The notes under the pieces: generated by a model
Seen by the model: only the letters and a program-made list of their open reading frames with translations
Databases searched by the model: none
Told to the model about the DNA's origin: nothing
Made by a program: the position numbers and the translations under genes
Shown here: one piece after another, positions 1-9,371 of the stretch
Layout: each line of letters starts with the position of its first letter
Numbering within the stretch: the stretch's first letter is position 1
Assembly (NCBI GenBank): GCA_018806915.1
Contig: JAGKQI010000080.1
Location: forward strand, 372,001-436,000
Direction: 5' to 3'
Origin: Phytophthora colocasiae
Lineage: Eukaryota > Oomycota > Peronosporomycetes > Peronosporales > Peronosporaceae
Length of the DNA: 64,000 bases

Positions 1-455
1 CAGGGGAAGCCCTGAGGGAGTACTGCTCCAGAAAGACCTTGAGAGGGACCGAAGCAGACGTCAGGCTGGAGGAAGGCTATTAAAGCATTAATGTCGTCCG
101 ACAAATTCGCGCGATTGCTGATATACATCGATCCACGACTCGCCAAGTGCGCTATATCAGTCCCAGTTGCCCCGCTGATCGCGTGTTCGACGGCTATGGC
201 CACTTGTTGGTGCAAACTGTCCAGTAACTCGACAATTAAGACTTTGTTGTCCCACCACGTCATACAGCGTGATGGCAACGCTTGCTGCTCGGACTGGACG
301 TAGCGGCTCCAGTCATCTCGGGTCACCGGTTGTCGCGCAGGGAGCTCGAACGGGGCCCCCTCACTGCCGTCCGGAGGATTCAGCACATTCTCCACGAGGG
401 ACCAATTCAACCTGCGCACCGAGTTATTGATACGGCGTACAGCCGAGTTTGGCAT
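1..455 (-). CDS. Nuclease-like protein, type B, N-terminal part (cut by window start)
   Basis: This is the first ~151 residues of a type B copy; the rest lies left of the window. The ATG at 453-455 begins MPNSAVRRINNSVRR, which aligns with the internal MSAVRRINNAVRN of type A. An in-frame extension upstream has only a TTG, so this ATG was chosen. The visible part is nearly identical to the copy at 4412-5404, described there. Confidence 0.75.
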   Translation of the reverse strand, partial: MPNSAVRRINNSVRRLNWSLVENVLNPPDGSEGAPFELPARQPVTRDDWSRYVQSEQQALPSRCMTWWDNKVLIVELLDSLHQQVAIAVEHAISGATGTDIAHLASRGSMYISNRANLSDDINALIAFLQPDVCFGPSQGLSGAVLPQGFP

Positions 456-955
456 GGTGCTTAGAGAAGTCGAAGAATGGTAACTTAAGTGACTTTGACT
501 CAACTGGCCCAAGAAGTAGCATAAAAGGTGTAGCCAACATATCCCCTATCCTTTAGCTGTTATATCTGACCCCGATTTACAGACCCTGGATAGGAGTATA
601 TAATATAATATATCGTGTTTCCATTATACGTGTATAGGCAATTGAAAATGGTTATTCCTGGTCAGATCTGGTCCGATGGCTATGCCCGGATATGCCGCAA
701 CCGAGGTGACTCAGAACTGGTGTCATCAGTGGGAGGACTCAGAAATGGGAGGTCTCTGTGATGGTCGCAATGAATTTGATGCTACAGTACCCATCTCCCG
801 TTAAATCTGGCAACCATCGACGCCAGGCTTCCATTCATTTGCTTGCCTTGGGTCGAAATTCACAGTCCTGCAGCACGCACTTCTCATTATTCCGTGTTGG
901 GCCTTCTTCCACCTGACTCGCTCAGTGAATCTCACGCCTACGACCCACGGCAGAA
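456..955. promoter_or_regulatory. Bidirectional promoter region between divergent B and A genes
   Basis: This 500 bp separates the start of B (455, minus) from the start of A (956, plus) and holds no supported gene. An AT-rich TATA-like stretch lies near 595-615. CTCATTAT at 883-890, ~65 bp upstream of the A start, resembles the oomycete initiator (consensus around YTCATTYY). On the minus strand CCATTCTT (473-480), just upstream of the B start, is a weaker candidate. The architecture recurs in each unit. The motif assignments are inferred from the known oomycete core promoter. Confidence 0.5.
883..890 (+). promoter_or_regulatory. Candidate oomycete initiator (Inr) of type A gene
   Basis: CTCATTAT in the context TTCTCATTATTCCGTG, 66 bp before the A start codon, resembles the initiator used by Phytophthora genes. 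The same sequence precedes every A copy at the same distance. No transcript evidence is available here. Confidence 0.4.
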
Positions 956-2008
956 ATGAGTGTGGCAGTTGGGGGCGACTACTGGTATGAAGTACCCACG
1001 CGAATGTCGGCTGTACGTCGCATCAATAACGCCGTGCGCAACTTGGATTGGGCCCTTGTGAAGAACGTGTTGAACCCTCCAGACGGCAGTGAGGGGGCCC
1101 CGTTTGAGCTGTGTGCTGCGTCCCGAGACGACTGGGACCGCTACGTCCGAAGCGAAAATCAAGAGCTGGGGGAACACTGTATGGCGTTATGGGGCGGCAA
1201 GATCTTCATTGTCGAGTTGCAGGACAGTTTGCACGAAGACGTGGTCCAAGCCGTCGAACACGCGATCAGCGGGGCAACTGGGACTGATAGAGCTCATTTG
1301 GCAAGTCATGGAACGGCGCGTATCCGTGATCAGCCGAACTTGCCAGGCGACCTCAACGCTCTAATTTCGGACCTCAAGCCTGATGCCAGCTTTGGGCCCT
1401 CTCGAGGCCTTCCTGGAGCAGTTCTCCCACCTGGATTCCGCTGGTCACAGTTCCATACGCTGAAAGTGGAGATTGGGGTATCTCAAGGGTGGGGGGCACG
1501 TATTCCACTACAAGAACAACTGCAGGGTCCCATTCAGCGAAACCCCCGAACCTTAAACGAAAAGGCCAACGCGTGGCGGCAATGCCCAGGTGTTGAATAT
1601 GTCCTCTCCATTCGCATCAGCCCTGGACGGCGCACTCGTGAGTATCGCTTGGACTCGATTGTGAACGGACAGTTCGAGGATCCGAACATGAACCACGCAA
1701 ACATCCAGCAAGGCACCACCGTGACGTTTAACGCTCGGCGCTTGCTGGGGATTCCTCAACATGCGAATCTCCCTGTTGGCTTCAACGATCCTGTTGAGTT
1801 CAACCTCTTCGACATTGTGGACACGGTTTGCCAAGGCGAGGCAGAGGATGATGCAATCCGTCAGGCTGCAGAAGAAGACGCTGCTGCTGCTGCTGCTGCT
1901 GAAGATGAAGATGACGATGAAGATGATGAAGATGATGAAGATGATGAAGATGATGAAGATGATGAAGATGATGGACAACCCCCACGTCGCCGCCAGCGTC
2001 GTCACTGA
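956..2008 (+). CDS. Putative PD-(D/E)XK restriction-endonuclease-fold protein, type A, copy 1
   Basis: Open frame of 350 residues. The central region has the layout of Uma2-like PD-(D/E)XK nucleases: Pro-Asp at 142-143 (LKPDASFGP), Glu172 in LKVEIGVSQGW, Lys203 in LNEKANAWRQC, then the core strand GVEYVLSIRIS at 212-222. The Asp, Glu and Lys would form the metal site; this rests on motif pattern only. After residue ~290 come a run of Ala, an acidic Glu-Asp-Asp tract coded by a 9 bp microsatellite, and a basic end PPRRRQRRH that could serve as a nuclear localisation signal. No signal peptide or Crinkler-type header is visible. The fold is found in eukaryotic CR-toxin and transposon-associated proteins, but a direct function here is unknown. 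Intronless; divergent from B across 500 bp. Confidence 0.6.
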   Translation: MSVAVGGDYWYEVPTRMSAVRRINNAVRNLDWALVKNVLNPPDGSEGAPFELCAASRDDWDRYVRSENQELGEHCMALWGGKIFIVELQDSLHEDVVQAVEHAISGATGTDRAHLASHGTARIRDQPNLPGDLNALISDLKPDASFGPSRGLPGAVLPPGFRWSQFHTLKVEIGVSQGWGARIPLQEQLQGPIQRNPRTLNEKANAWRQCPGVEYVLSIRISPGRRTREYRLDSIVNGQFEDPNMNHANIQQGTTVTFNARRLLGIPQHANLPVGFNDPVEFNLFDIVDTVCQGEAEDDAIRQAAEEDAAAAAAAEDEDDDEDDEDDEDDEDDEDDEDDGQPPRRRQRRH

Positions 2009-2080
2009 CGAGCCGTCTCTAGCCAAACAGTCATGGCAACAGCACATTTCTTTTTCATCCGTACTAAGTAAAAGTTTATC

Positions 2081-2525
2081 GTGGTAATTGTCTTGAAGTC
2101 GTTGGCTTCATGTAGGCCAGCAGTTCTTCATAGTTGCCGCTCATTCTATGATTTGGTGGACGACAAGGGTGACGACGGTCGGTTTGCCTTCGAGGACGGA
2201 GAAGCAACAGATGAAGGTCGGACACTGGTGGAGAACGAGGTAGTACGTGGTTTGAAGAAACCCCTGGGTCCAGCGGTGGTTCCTGCGCCCATAACGATGG
2301 GCGAAGTGAAGGACCGAGTCGTGGAGAAGGCTAAGTACTCGGTGAACGCCATGTATAAGTTCTGGGAGCGTCGACTGGACAACTTTTGGTGATCGCTATA
2401 TGGATTCGTGTCGACGACTGACAGAGCAAATGGAGAAGCAAGTGGTGAACACGCCGCACAATGTGATGTGGCTGGTGCATCGTATTGAGGAGTATGTGGT
2501 CGGCAAGGACGGCGGCAATAAGTGA
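2081..2525 (+). pseudogene. Small ORF S, unit 1 plus-strand copy, frameshifted
   Basis: The frame encodes FYDLVDDKGDD..., continues through EVKDRVVEKAKYSV and breaks near 2391, where CAACTTTTGG carries one T more than the intact copies (CAACTTTGG). The remainder to GKDGGNK and TGA lies in another frame. No family is recognised; the protein is charged and probably helical. No ATG precedes the conserved DLVDDKG block in frame, so this may be a captured C-terminal exon rather than a complete gene. Confidence 0.55.
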
Positions 2526-2589
2526 ACAGAAGCAACCTTTTCAGGCAGCAGAAGAATGATGCAGGATACTGGTTCGAAAGGTAATCAAA

Positions 2590-3242
2590 GTGGGTGGTGC
2601 GACCAGCGTAGTGGCCGGGGAAGATGGATGTTATTTGAGCCACACCTTCTGAGTCCGTGGGGGTGACGCCCCGTAGAAAAGTGTTTCGCAGATTGGACGC
2701 GTCGTAGCTGTTGCCGTTGGTGCTCGCAACTACGCCGGAGTACACTCCTGTGGCGTTCGTGTGCCACAAGTCGACGTACATATTCGTCACCGGCTTGCAC
2801 GTGTTGACGTCGATCACTTGGACGTCGATGTACATGGGGACACCAGTCTGTGTCTCGCGCATGTCGGTACGGATGTACTCGCCCTTGATGTAGTACGGTC
2901 CTTCGTGACTTCTGGCTTTACGATGTACGTGGTAGTGGAGGCAAAGAGTTCACTGGATTTGGTACTCGTCGTCACAGTTAGACTCGACAGGTGCGAGTTG
3001 TGGATTTCTTGACGTAGTTTCGCGACAGCTTCAGCTCGACGAACAGCGGCACGTTCTTGTAGTTGACGCGATACTGTTGTCTTCGTACATGTTGTCAGAG
3101 CGGCCTGTGCGTTTTGAACGAAGAGTCTGCGTTCGTCGGTGGAGAGCGCTCGACGAGTATGCTCCTCGTGTGCGATTGTTGAGTCGAATAAGGTGCACGC
3201 TGCAATGGCTGCTACAACGAGGAAAGCGGCGATCTTCACCAT
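2590..3242 (-). pseudogene. 5' half of intradiol dioxygenase pseudogene, unit 1
   Basis: From the ATG at 3240-3242 it encodes a signal-peptide start (MVKIAAFLVVAAIAAC) and follows the intact gene at 30954-32087 as far as GHYAGRTTH. There it joins directly to sequence homologous to the 3' flank of the intact gene. A frameshift occurs after VKPEVTKD near 2900. The second metal-binding His and the whole C-terminal half are absent, so the product cannot be an active dioxygenase. Confidence 0.85.
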
Positions 3243-3476
3243 TTTGACAGCGTTGAACTGGATTGGGGGGGGGGATTTGAGGATGGTGAAGGAAAATTCT
3301 AAGTGAGGCGGTATCATGATGGCAACTAACCTACTTATCTACAGTAGTATAGTGAAGAGGGGGATACCACTTGCATTCTTGATCTTCCCAGTACTATCCT
3401 GCAACCTGCAGGCCCTGCATGCGATATATTCGGTGTGAATTCCTCGGTATTTGGTAGAATCAAGTCCAAATTGCTG

Positions 3477-3772
3477 ACCAATAAGTCGGCTTCTACGGCC
3501 TGGTCTCCAACTACGCTCTGCTGGGTAGTACAGTGGATCAAGGCGTTTTCGTGTGGATTTCCATCGCAGTGGACATGACAACCAAGCAAAGCCCGAAGGC
3601 AGTGTCGACGTACACGGGTACTGGCAGTGATGCTAATAGTACTACCACTGGCAATAGTACTACCACTGGCACCTCGGATAACACTGCATCCAGGATCACT
3701 GGACTTTCAGCTCTTCTTCTGCTGGTAGCATTTTGCACCAGTTCTTCTGGGAATCCCGTACGTACTAGCTGA
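3477..3772 (+). pseudogene. 3' fragment of intradiol dioxygenase pseudogene, unit 1
   Basis: Homologous to the last ~95 codons of the gene at 30954-32087 (NYALLGSTVDQGVFVWISIA, Ser/Thr/Asn linker, hydrophobic tail). It lies head-to-head with the 5' half at 2590-3242, on the opposite strand. A short deletion removes the ANGFD codons near 3500, and the C-terminal hydrophobic tail is frameshifted. About 235 bp of unrelated spacer lies between the two halves. Confidence 0.85.
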
Positions 3773-3893
3773 AGCACGAAGAAATGCACACCTTGCATAA
3801 CTAAATTGATAAATGATAAAGGTTTCGATCATTTGCAAAGGGCTGATTGCCTTTCAAACCGGTATCCGGCTGCTTGGAAATATTGCGTGTAGC

Positions 3894-4265
3894 TCACTTG
3901 TTGCCGCCGTCCTTGCCGAGCACATACTCCTCAATACGATGCACCAGCCACATCACATTGTGCGGCGTGTTCACCACTTGCTTCTCCATTTGCTCTGTCA
4001 GTCGTCGACACGAATCCATATAGCGATCACCAAAGTTGTCCAGTCGACGCTCCCAGAACTTATACATGGCGTTCACCGAGTACTTAGCCTTCTCCACGAC
4101 TCGGTCCTTCACTTCGCCCATCGTTATGGGCGCAGGAACCACCGCTGGACCCAGGGGTTTCTTCAAACCACGTACTACCTCGTTCTCCACCAGTGTCCGA
4201 CCTTCATCTGTTGCTTCTCCGTCCTCGAAGGCAAACCGACCGTCGTCACCCTTGTCATCCACCAA
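3894..4265 (-). CDS. Small ORF S, unit 1 minus-strand copy (function unknown)
   Basis: Uninterrupted frame of ~123 codons from DLVDDKG through MGEVKDRVVEKAKYSV, AMYKFWERRLDNFGDRYMD and VMWLVHRIEEY to GKDGGNK and stop. Family not recognised. No in-frame ATG precedes the conserved block; the first internal Met is in MGEVKD. It could be a terminal exon whose 5' exon was lost, or use a splice acceptor just upstream. It lies directly 3' of, and in the same direction as, the nuclease-like B gene. Confidence 0.5.
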   Translation of the reverse strand: MVDDKGDDGRFAFEDGEATDEGRTLVENEVVRGLKKPLGPAVVPAPITMGEVKDRVVEKAKYSVNAMYKFWERRLDNFGDRYMDSCRRLTEQMEKQVVNTPHNVMWLVHRIEEYVLGKDGGNK

Positions 4266-4411
4266 ATCATAGAATGAGCTGAAAAACTATGAAGAACTGC
4301 TGGCCTAAATGAAGCCAACGACTTCAAGACAATTACCACGATAAACGTTTACTTAGTACGGATGAAAAAGAAATGTGCTGTTGCCATGACTGTTTGGCTA
4401 GAGACGGCTCG

Positions 4412-5404
4412 TCAGTGACGACGCTGGCGGCGACGTGGGGGTTGTCCATCATCTTCATCATCGTCATCTTCATCTTCATCTTCAGCAGCAGCAGCAGTAG
4501 CAGCAGCAGCAGCAGCGTCTTCTTCTGCAGCCTGCTCGATTGCATCATCCACACTCTCTTGTTGACAAACCTTGTCCACAATGTCGAAGAGGTTGAACTC
4601 AACAGGATCGTTGAAGCCAACTGGGAGATTCGCATGTTGAGGAATCCCCAGCAAGCGCCAAGCGTTAAACGTCACGGTGGCGCCTTGCTGGATGTTTGCG
4701 TGGTTCATGTTAGGATCCTCGAACTGTCCGTTCACAATCGAGTCCAAGCGATACTCACGAGTGCTCCGGTCAGGGCTGACGTGGATGGAGAGGACATATT
4801 CAACACCTGGGCAGTGGCGCCACGCGTCCGCCTTCTCGTTTAAGGTAACAACACGCATTTGTCCAGCTTGTCCATCCCGCCCTTGTAGTATTGGAGGACC
4901 CCAGTCTCGATACACTCCAATCTCCACTTTGAGCGTATGGAACTTTGACCAGGGGAAGCCCTGAGGGAGTACTGCTCCAGAAAGACCTTGAGAGGGACCG
5001 AAGCAGACGTCAGGCTGGAGGAAGGCTATTAAAGCATTAATGTCGTCCGACAAATTCGCGCGATTGCTGATATACATCGATCCACGACTCGCCAAGTGCG
5101 CTATATCAGTCCCAGTTGCCCCGCTGATCGCGTGTTCGACGGCTATGGCCACTTGTTGGTGCAAACTGTCCAGTAACTCGACAATTAAGACTTTGTTGTC
5201 CCACCACGTCATACAGCGTGATGGCAACGCTTGCTGCTCGGACTGGACGTAGCGGCTCCAGTCATCTCGGGTCACCGGTTGTCGCGCAGGGAGCTCGAAC
5301 GGGGCCCCCTCACTGCCGTCCGGAGGATTCAGCACATTCTCCACGAGGGACCAATTCAACCTGCGCACCGAGTTATTGATACGGCGTACAGCCGAGTTTG
5401 GCAT
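4412..5404 (-). CDS. Putative PD-(D/E)XK restriction-endonuclease-fold protein, type B, copy 1
   Basis: Open frame of ~330 residues from the ATG at 5402-5404. Type B differs from type A by a shorter N-terminus, the block PARQPVTRDDWSRYVQSEQQ, a GRDGQAGQMRVVT insert before LNEKADAWRHC, and a short acidic tail with a single Glu-Asp-Asp unit rather than 6-7. The putative active-site pattern (PDVCFGP, VEIGV, NEKADAW, GVEYVLSI) is retained, as is the basic terminus RRRQRRH. It is divergent from A copy 2 across ~510 bp and followed by ORF S in the same direction. Confidence 0.6.
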   Translation of the reverse strand: MPNSAVRRINNSVRRLNWSLVENVLNPPDGSEGAPFELPARQPVTRDDWSRYVQSEQQALPSRCMTWWDNKVLIVELLDSLHQQVAIAVEHAISGATGTDIAHLASRGSMYISNRANLSDDINALIAFLQPDVCFGPSQGLSGAVLPQGFPWSKFHTLKVEIGVYRDWGPPILQGRDGQAGQMRVVTLNEKADAWRHCPGVEYVLSIHVSPDRSTREYRLDSIVNGQFEDPNMNHANIQQGATVTFNAWRLLGIPQHANLPVGFNDPVEFNLFDIVDKVCQQESVDDAIEQAAEEDAAAAAATAAAAEDEDEDDDDEDDGQPPRRRQRRH

Positions 5405-5913
5405 GGTGCTTAGAGAAGTCGAAGAATGGTAACTTAAGTGACTTTGACTCAACTGGCCCAAGAAGTAGCATAAAAAGGTGTAGCCAACATATCCCCTATC
5501 CTTTTTAGCTGTTATATCTGACCCCGATTTACAGACCCTGGATAGGAGTATATAATATAATATATCGTGTTTCCATTATACGTGTATAGGCAATTGAAAA
5601 TGGTTATTCCTGGTCAGATCTGGTCCGATGGCTATGCCCGGATATGCCGCAACCGAGGTGACTCAGAACTGGTGTCATCAGTGGGAGGACTCAGAAATGG
5701 GAGGTCTCTGTGATGGTCGCAATGAATTTGATGCTACAGTACCCATCTCCCGTTAAATCTGGCAACCATCGACGCCAGGCTTCCAATAACATTCATTTGC
5801 TTGCCTTGGGTCGAAATTCACAGTCCTGCAGCACGCACTTCTCATTATTCCGTGTTGGGCCTTCTTCCACCTGACTCGCTCAGTGAATCTCACGCCTACG
5901 ACCCACGGCAGAA
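5405..5913. promoter_or_regulatory. Bidirectional promoter region, B1/A2
   Basis: Near-identical to 456-955, including the TATA-like stretch (~5550-5572) and the CTCATTAT initiator candidate about 65 bp before the A start. It differs by extra bases in A/T runs and an added AATAAC near 5786. Confidence 0.5.
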
Positions 5914-6972
5914 ATGAGTGTGGCAGTTGGGGGCGACTACTGGTATGAAGTACCCACGCGAATGTCGGCTGTACGTCGCATCAATAACGCCGTGCGCAAC
6001 TTGGATTGGGCCCTTGTGAAGAACGTGTTGAACCCTCCAGACGGCAGTGAGGGGGCCCCGTTCGAGCTGTGTGTTGCGTCCCGAGACGACTGGGACCGCT
6101 ACGTCCGAAGCGAAAATCAAGAGCTGGGGGAACACTGTATGGCGTTGTGGGGCGGCAAGATCTTCATTGTCGAGTTGCAGGACAGTTTGCACGAACTAGT
6201 GGTCAAAGCCGTCGAACACGCGATCAGCGGGGCAACTGGGACTGATATAGCGCACTTGGCGAATCGTGGAGCAATGCGTATCGGTGATCGGCCGAACTTG
6301 CCAGGCGACCTCAACGCTCTAATTTCGGACCTCAAGCCTGATGCCAGCTTTGGGCCCTCTCAAGGCCTTCCTGGAGCAGTTCTCCCACCTGGATTCCGCT
6401 GGTCACAGTTCCATACGCTGAAAGTGGAGATTGGAGTATCTCAAGGGTGGGGGGCACGTATTCCACTACAAGAACAACTGCAGGGTCCCATTCAGCGAAA
6501 CCCCCGAACCTTAAACGAAAAGGCCAACGCGTGGCGGCAATGCCCAGGTGTTGAATATGTCCTCTCCATTCGCATCAGCCCTGCACGGCGCACTCGTGAG
6601 TATCGCTTGGACTCGATTGAGAACGGACAGTTCGAAGATCCGAACATGAACCACGCAAACATCGAGCAAGGCACCACCGTGACGTTTGACGCTCGGCGCT
6701 TGCTGGGGATTCCTCAACATGCGAATCTCCCTGTTGGCTTCAACGATCCTGTTGAGTTCAACCTCTTCGACATTGTGGACACGGTTTGTCAACAAGAGAG
6801 TGTGGATGATGCAATCGAGCAGGCTGCAGAAGACGACGCTGCTGCTGCTGCTGCTGCCGCTGCTGAAGATGAAGATGACGATGAAGATGATGAAGATGAT
6901 GAAGATGATGAAGATGATGAAGATGATGAAGATGATGGACAACCCCCACGTCGCCGCCAGCGTCGTCACTGA
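5914..6972 (+). CDS. Putative PD-(D/E)XK nuclease-like protein, type A, copy 2
   Basis: Intact 352-residue frame with all motifs of A copy 1. Differences cluster at residues 94-123 (HELVVKAVEH, DIAHLANRGAMRIGD) and near the C-terminus (CQQESVDDAIEQ in place of CQGEAEDDAIRQ, the type found in most B copies). The Ala tract is longer and the acidic tract has six Glu-Asp-Asp repeats. Confidence 0.6.
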   Translation: MSVAVGGDYWYEVPTRMSAVRRINNAVRNLDWALVKNVLNPPDGSEGAPFELCVASRDDWDRYVRSENQELGEHCMALWGGKIFIVELQDSLHELVVKAVEHAISGATGTDIAHLANRGAMRIGDRPNLPGDLNALISDLKPDASFGPSQGLPGAVLPPGFRWSQFHTLKVEIGVSQGWGARIPLQEQLQGPIQRNPRTLNEKANAWRQCPGVEYVLSIRISPARRTREYRLDSIENGQFEDPNMNHANIEQGTTVTFDARRLLGIPQHANLPVGFNDPVEFNLFDIVDTVCQQESVDDAIEQAAEDDAAAAAAAAAEDEDDDEDDEDDEDDEDDEDDEDDGQPPRRRQRRH

Positions 6973-7044
6973 CGAGCCGTCTCTAGCCAAACAGTCATGT
7001 CAACAGCACATTTCTTTTTCATCCGTACTAAGTAAAAGTTTATC

Positions 7045-7488
7045 GTGGTAATTGTCTTGAAGTCGTTGGCTTCATGTAGGCCAGCAGTTCTTCATAGTTG
7101 CCGCTCATTCTATGATTTGGTGGACGACAAGGGTGACGACGGTCGGTTTGCCTTCGAGGACGGAGAAGCAACAGATGAAGGTCGGACACTGGTGGAGAAC
7201 GAGGTAGTACGTGGTTTGAAGAAACCCCTGGGTCCAGCGGTGGTTCCTGCGCCCATAACGATGGGCGAAGTGAAGGACCGAGTCGTGGAGAAGGCTAAGT
7301 ACTCGGTGAACGCCATGTATAAGTTCTGGGAGCGTCGACTGGACAACTTTGGTGATTGCTATATGGATTCGTGTCGACGACTGACAGAGCAAATGGAGAA
7401 GCAAGTGGTGAACACGCCGCCCAATGTGATGTGGCTGGTGCATCGTATTGAGGAGTATGTGGTCGGCAAGGACGGCGGCAAGAAGTGA
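7045..7488 (+). CDS. Small ORF S, unit 2 plus-strand copy
   Basis: Uninterrupted through LDNFGDCYMDSCRRL to VGKDGGKK and TGA. The frame is open upstream to ~7045 but begins without an ATG. Probably non-functional or a terminal exon; family not recognised. Confidence 0.45.
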   Translation: MVIVLKSLASCRPAVLHSCRSFYDLVDDKGDDGRFAFEDGEATDEGRTLVENEVVRGLKKPLGPAVVPAPITMGEVKDRVVEKAKYSVNAMYKFWERRLDNFGDCYMDSCRRLTEQMEKQVVNTPPNVMWLVHRIEEYVVGKDGGKK

Positions 7489-7553
7489 ACAGAAGCAACC
7501 TTTTCAGGCAGCAGAAGAATGATGCAGTGATACTGGTTCGAAAGGTAATCAAA

Positions 7554-8203
7554 GTGGGTGGTGCGACCAGCGTAGTGGCCGGGAAGATGGATGTTATTTG
7601 AGCCACACCTTCTGAGTCCGTGGGGTGACGCCCCGTAGAAAAGTGTTTCGCAGATTGGACGCGTCGTAGCTGTTGCCGTTGGTGCTCGCAACTACGCCGG
7701 AGTACACTCCTGTGGCGTTCGTGTGCCACAAGTCGACGTACATATTCGTCACCGGCTTGCACGTGTTGACGTCGATCACTTGGACGTCGATGTACATGGG
7801 GACACCAGTCTGTGTCTCGCGCATGTCGGTACGGATGTACTCGCCCTTGATGTAGTACGGTCCTTCGTGACTTCTGGCTTTACGATGTACGTGGTAGTGG
7901 AGGCAAAGAGTTCACTGGATTTGGTACTGTCGTCACAGTTAGACACGACAGGTGAGAGTTGTGGATTTCTTGACGTAGTTTCGCGACAGCTTCAGCTCGA
8001 CGAACAACAGCACGTTCTCGTAGTTGACGCGATACTGTTGTCTTCGTACATGCTGTGAGAACGGCCTGTGCGTTTTGAACGAAGAGTCTGCGTTCGTCGG
8101 TGGAGAGTGCTCGACGAGTATGATCCTCGTGGGCGGTTGTTGTGTCGAACAGGATGCATGCCGCAATGGCTGCTACAACGAGGAAAGCGGCGATCTTCAC
8201 CAT
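7554..8203 (-). pseudogene. 5' half of intradiol dioxygenase pseudogene, unit 2
   Basis: Starts at the MVKIAAF ATG (8203) and ends at RTTH. Several frameshifts: near 7930 (a base missing in the TVTT region relative to unit 1), after the signal for EVTKD, and near 7620 where a G is lost from the GGGGG run. Confidence 0.85.
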
Positions 8204-8437
8204 TTTGACAGCGTTGAACTGGATTGGGGGGGGGGATTTGAGGATGGTGAAGGAAAATTCTAAGTGAGGCGGTATCATGATGGCAACTAACCTACTTATC
8301 TACAGTAGTATAGTGAAGAGGGGGATACCACTTGCATTCTTGATCTTCCCAGTACTATCCTGCAACCTGCAGGCCCTGCATGCGATATATTCGGTGTGAA
8401 TTCCTCGGTATTTGGTAGAATCAAGTCCAAATTGCTG

Positions 8438-8733
8438 ACCAATAAGTCGGCTTCTACGGCCTGGTCTCCAACTACGCTCTGCTGGGTAGTACAGTGGATC
8501 AAGGCGTTTTCGTGTGGATTTCCATCGCAGTGGACATGACAACCAAGCAAAGCCCGAAGGCAGTGTCGACGTACACGGGTACTGGCAGTGATGCTAATAG
8601 TACTACCACTGGCAATAGTACTACCACTGGCACCTCGGATAACGCTGCATCCAGGATCACTGACTTTCAGCTCTTCTTCTGCTGGTAGCATTTTGCACCA
8701 GTTCTTCTGGGAATCCCGTACGTACTAGCTGAA
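8438..8733 (+). pseudogene. 3' fragment of intradiol dioxygenase pseudogene, unit 2
   Basis: Same fragment as 3477-3772, with one further base lost near 8661 (ATCACTGAC for ATCACTGGAC), which truncates the hydrophobic tail. Confidence 0.85.
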
Positions 8734-8853
8734 GCACGAAGAAATGCACACCTTGCATAACTAAATTGATAAATGATAAAGGTTTCGATCATTTGCAAAG
8801 GGCTGATTGCCTTTCAAACCGGTATCCGGCTGCTTGGAAATATTGCGTGTAGC

Positions 8854-9225
8854 TCACTTGTTGCCGCCGTCCTTGCCGAGCACATACTCCTCAATACGAT
8901 GCACCAGCCACATCACATTGTGCGGCGTGTTCACCACTTGCTTCTCCATTTGCTCTGTCAGTCGTCGACACGAATCCATATAGCGATCACCAAAGTTGTC
9001 CAGTCGACGCTCCCAGAACTTATACATGGCGTTCACCGAGTACTTAGCCTTCTCCACGACTCGGTCCTTCACTTCGCCCATCGTTATGGGCGCAGGAACC
9101 ACCGCTGGACCCAGGGGTTTCTTCAAACCACGTACTACCTCGTTCTCCACCAGTGTCCGACCTTCATCTGTTGCTTCTCCGTCCTCGAAGGCAAACCGAC
9201 CGTCGTCACCCTTGTCATCCACCAA
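8854..9225 (-). CDS. Small ORF S, unit 2 minus-strand copy
   Basis: Identical in translation to the copy at 3894-4265 and likewise without an in-frame ATG before the conserved block. Confidence 0.5.
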   Translation of the reverse strand: MVDDKGDDGRFAFEDGEATDEGRTLVENEVVRGLKKPLGPAVVPAPITMGEVKDRVVEKAKYSVNAMYKFWERRLDNFGDRYMDSCRRLTEQMEKQVVNTPHNVMWLVHRIEEYVLGKDGGNK

Positions 9226-9371
9226 ATCATAGAATGAGCTGAAAAACTATGAAGAACTGCTGGCCTAAATGAAGCCAACGACTTCAAGACAATTACCACG
9301 ATAAACGTTTACTTAGTACGGATGAAAAAGAAATGTGCTGTTGCCATGACTGTTTGGCTAGAGACGGCTCG

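Noticed and set aside
5405..5461. N-terminal extension of type B nuclease (LGQLSQSHLSYHSS...)
   Set aside because: It would start at TTG, is poor in coding character, and the downstream ATG aligns with the conserved SAVRRINN block.
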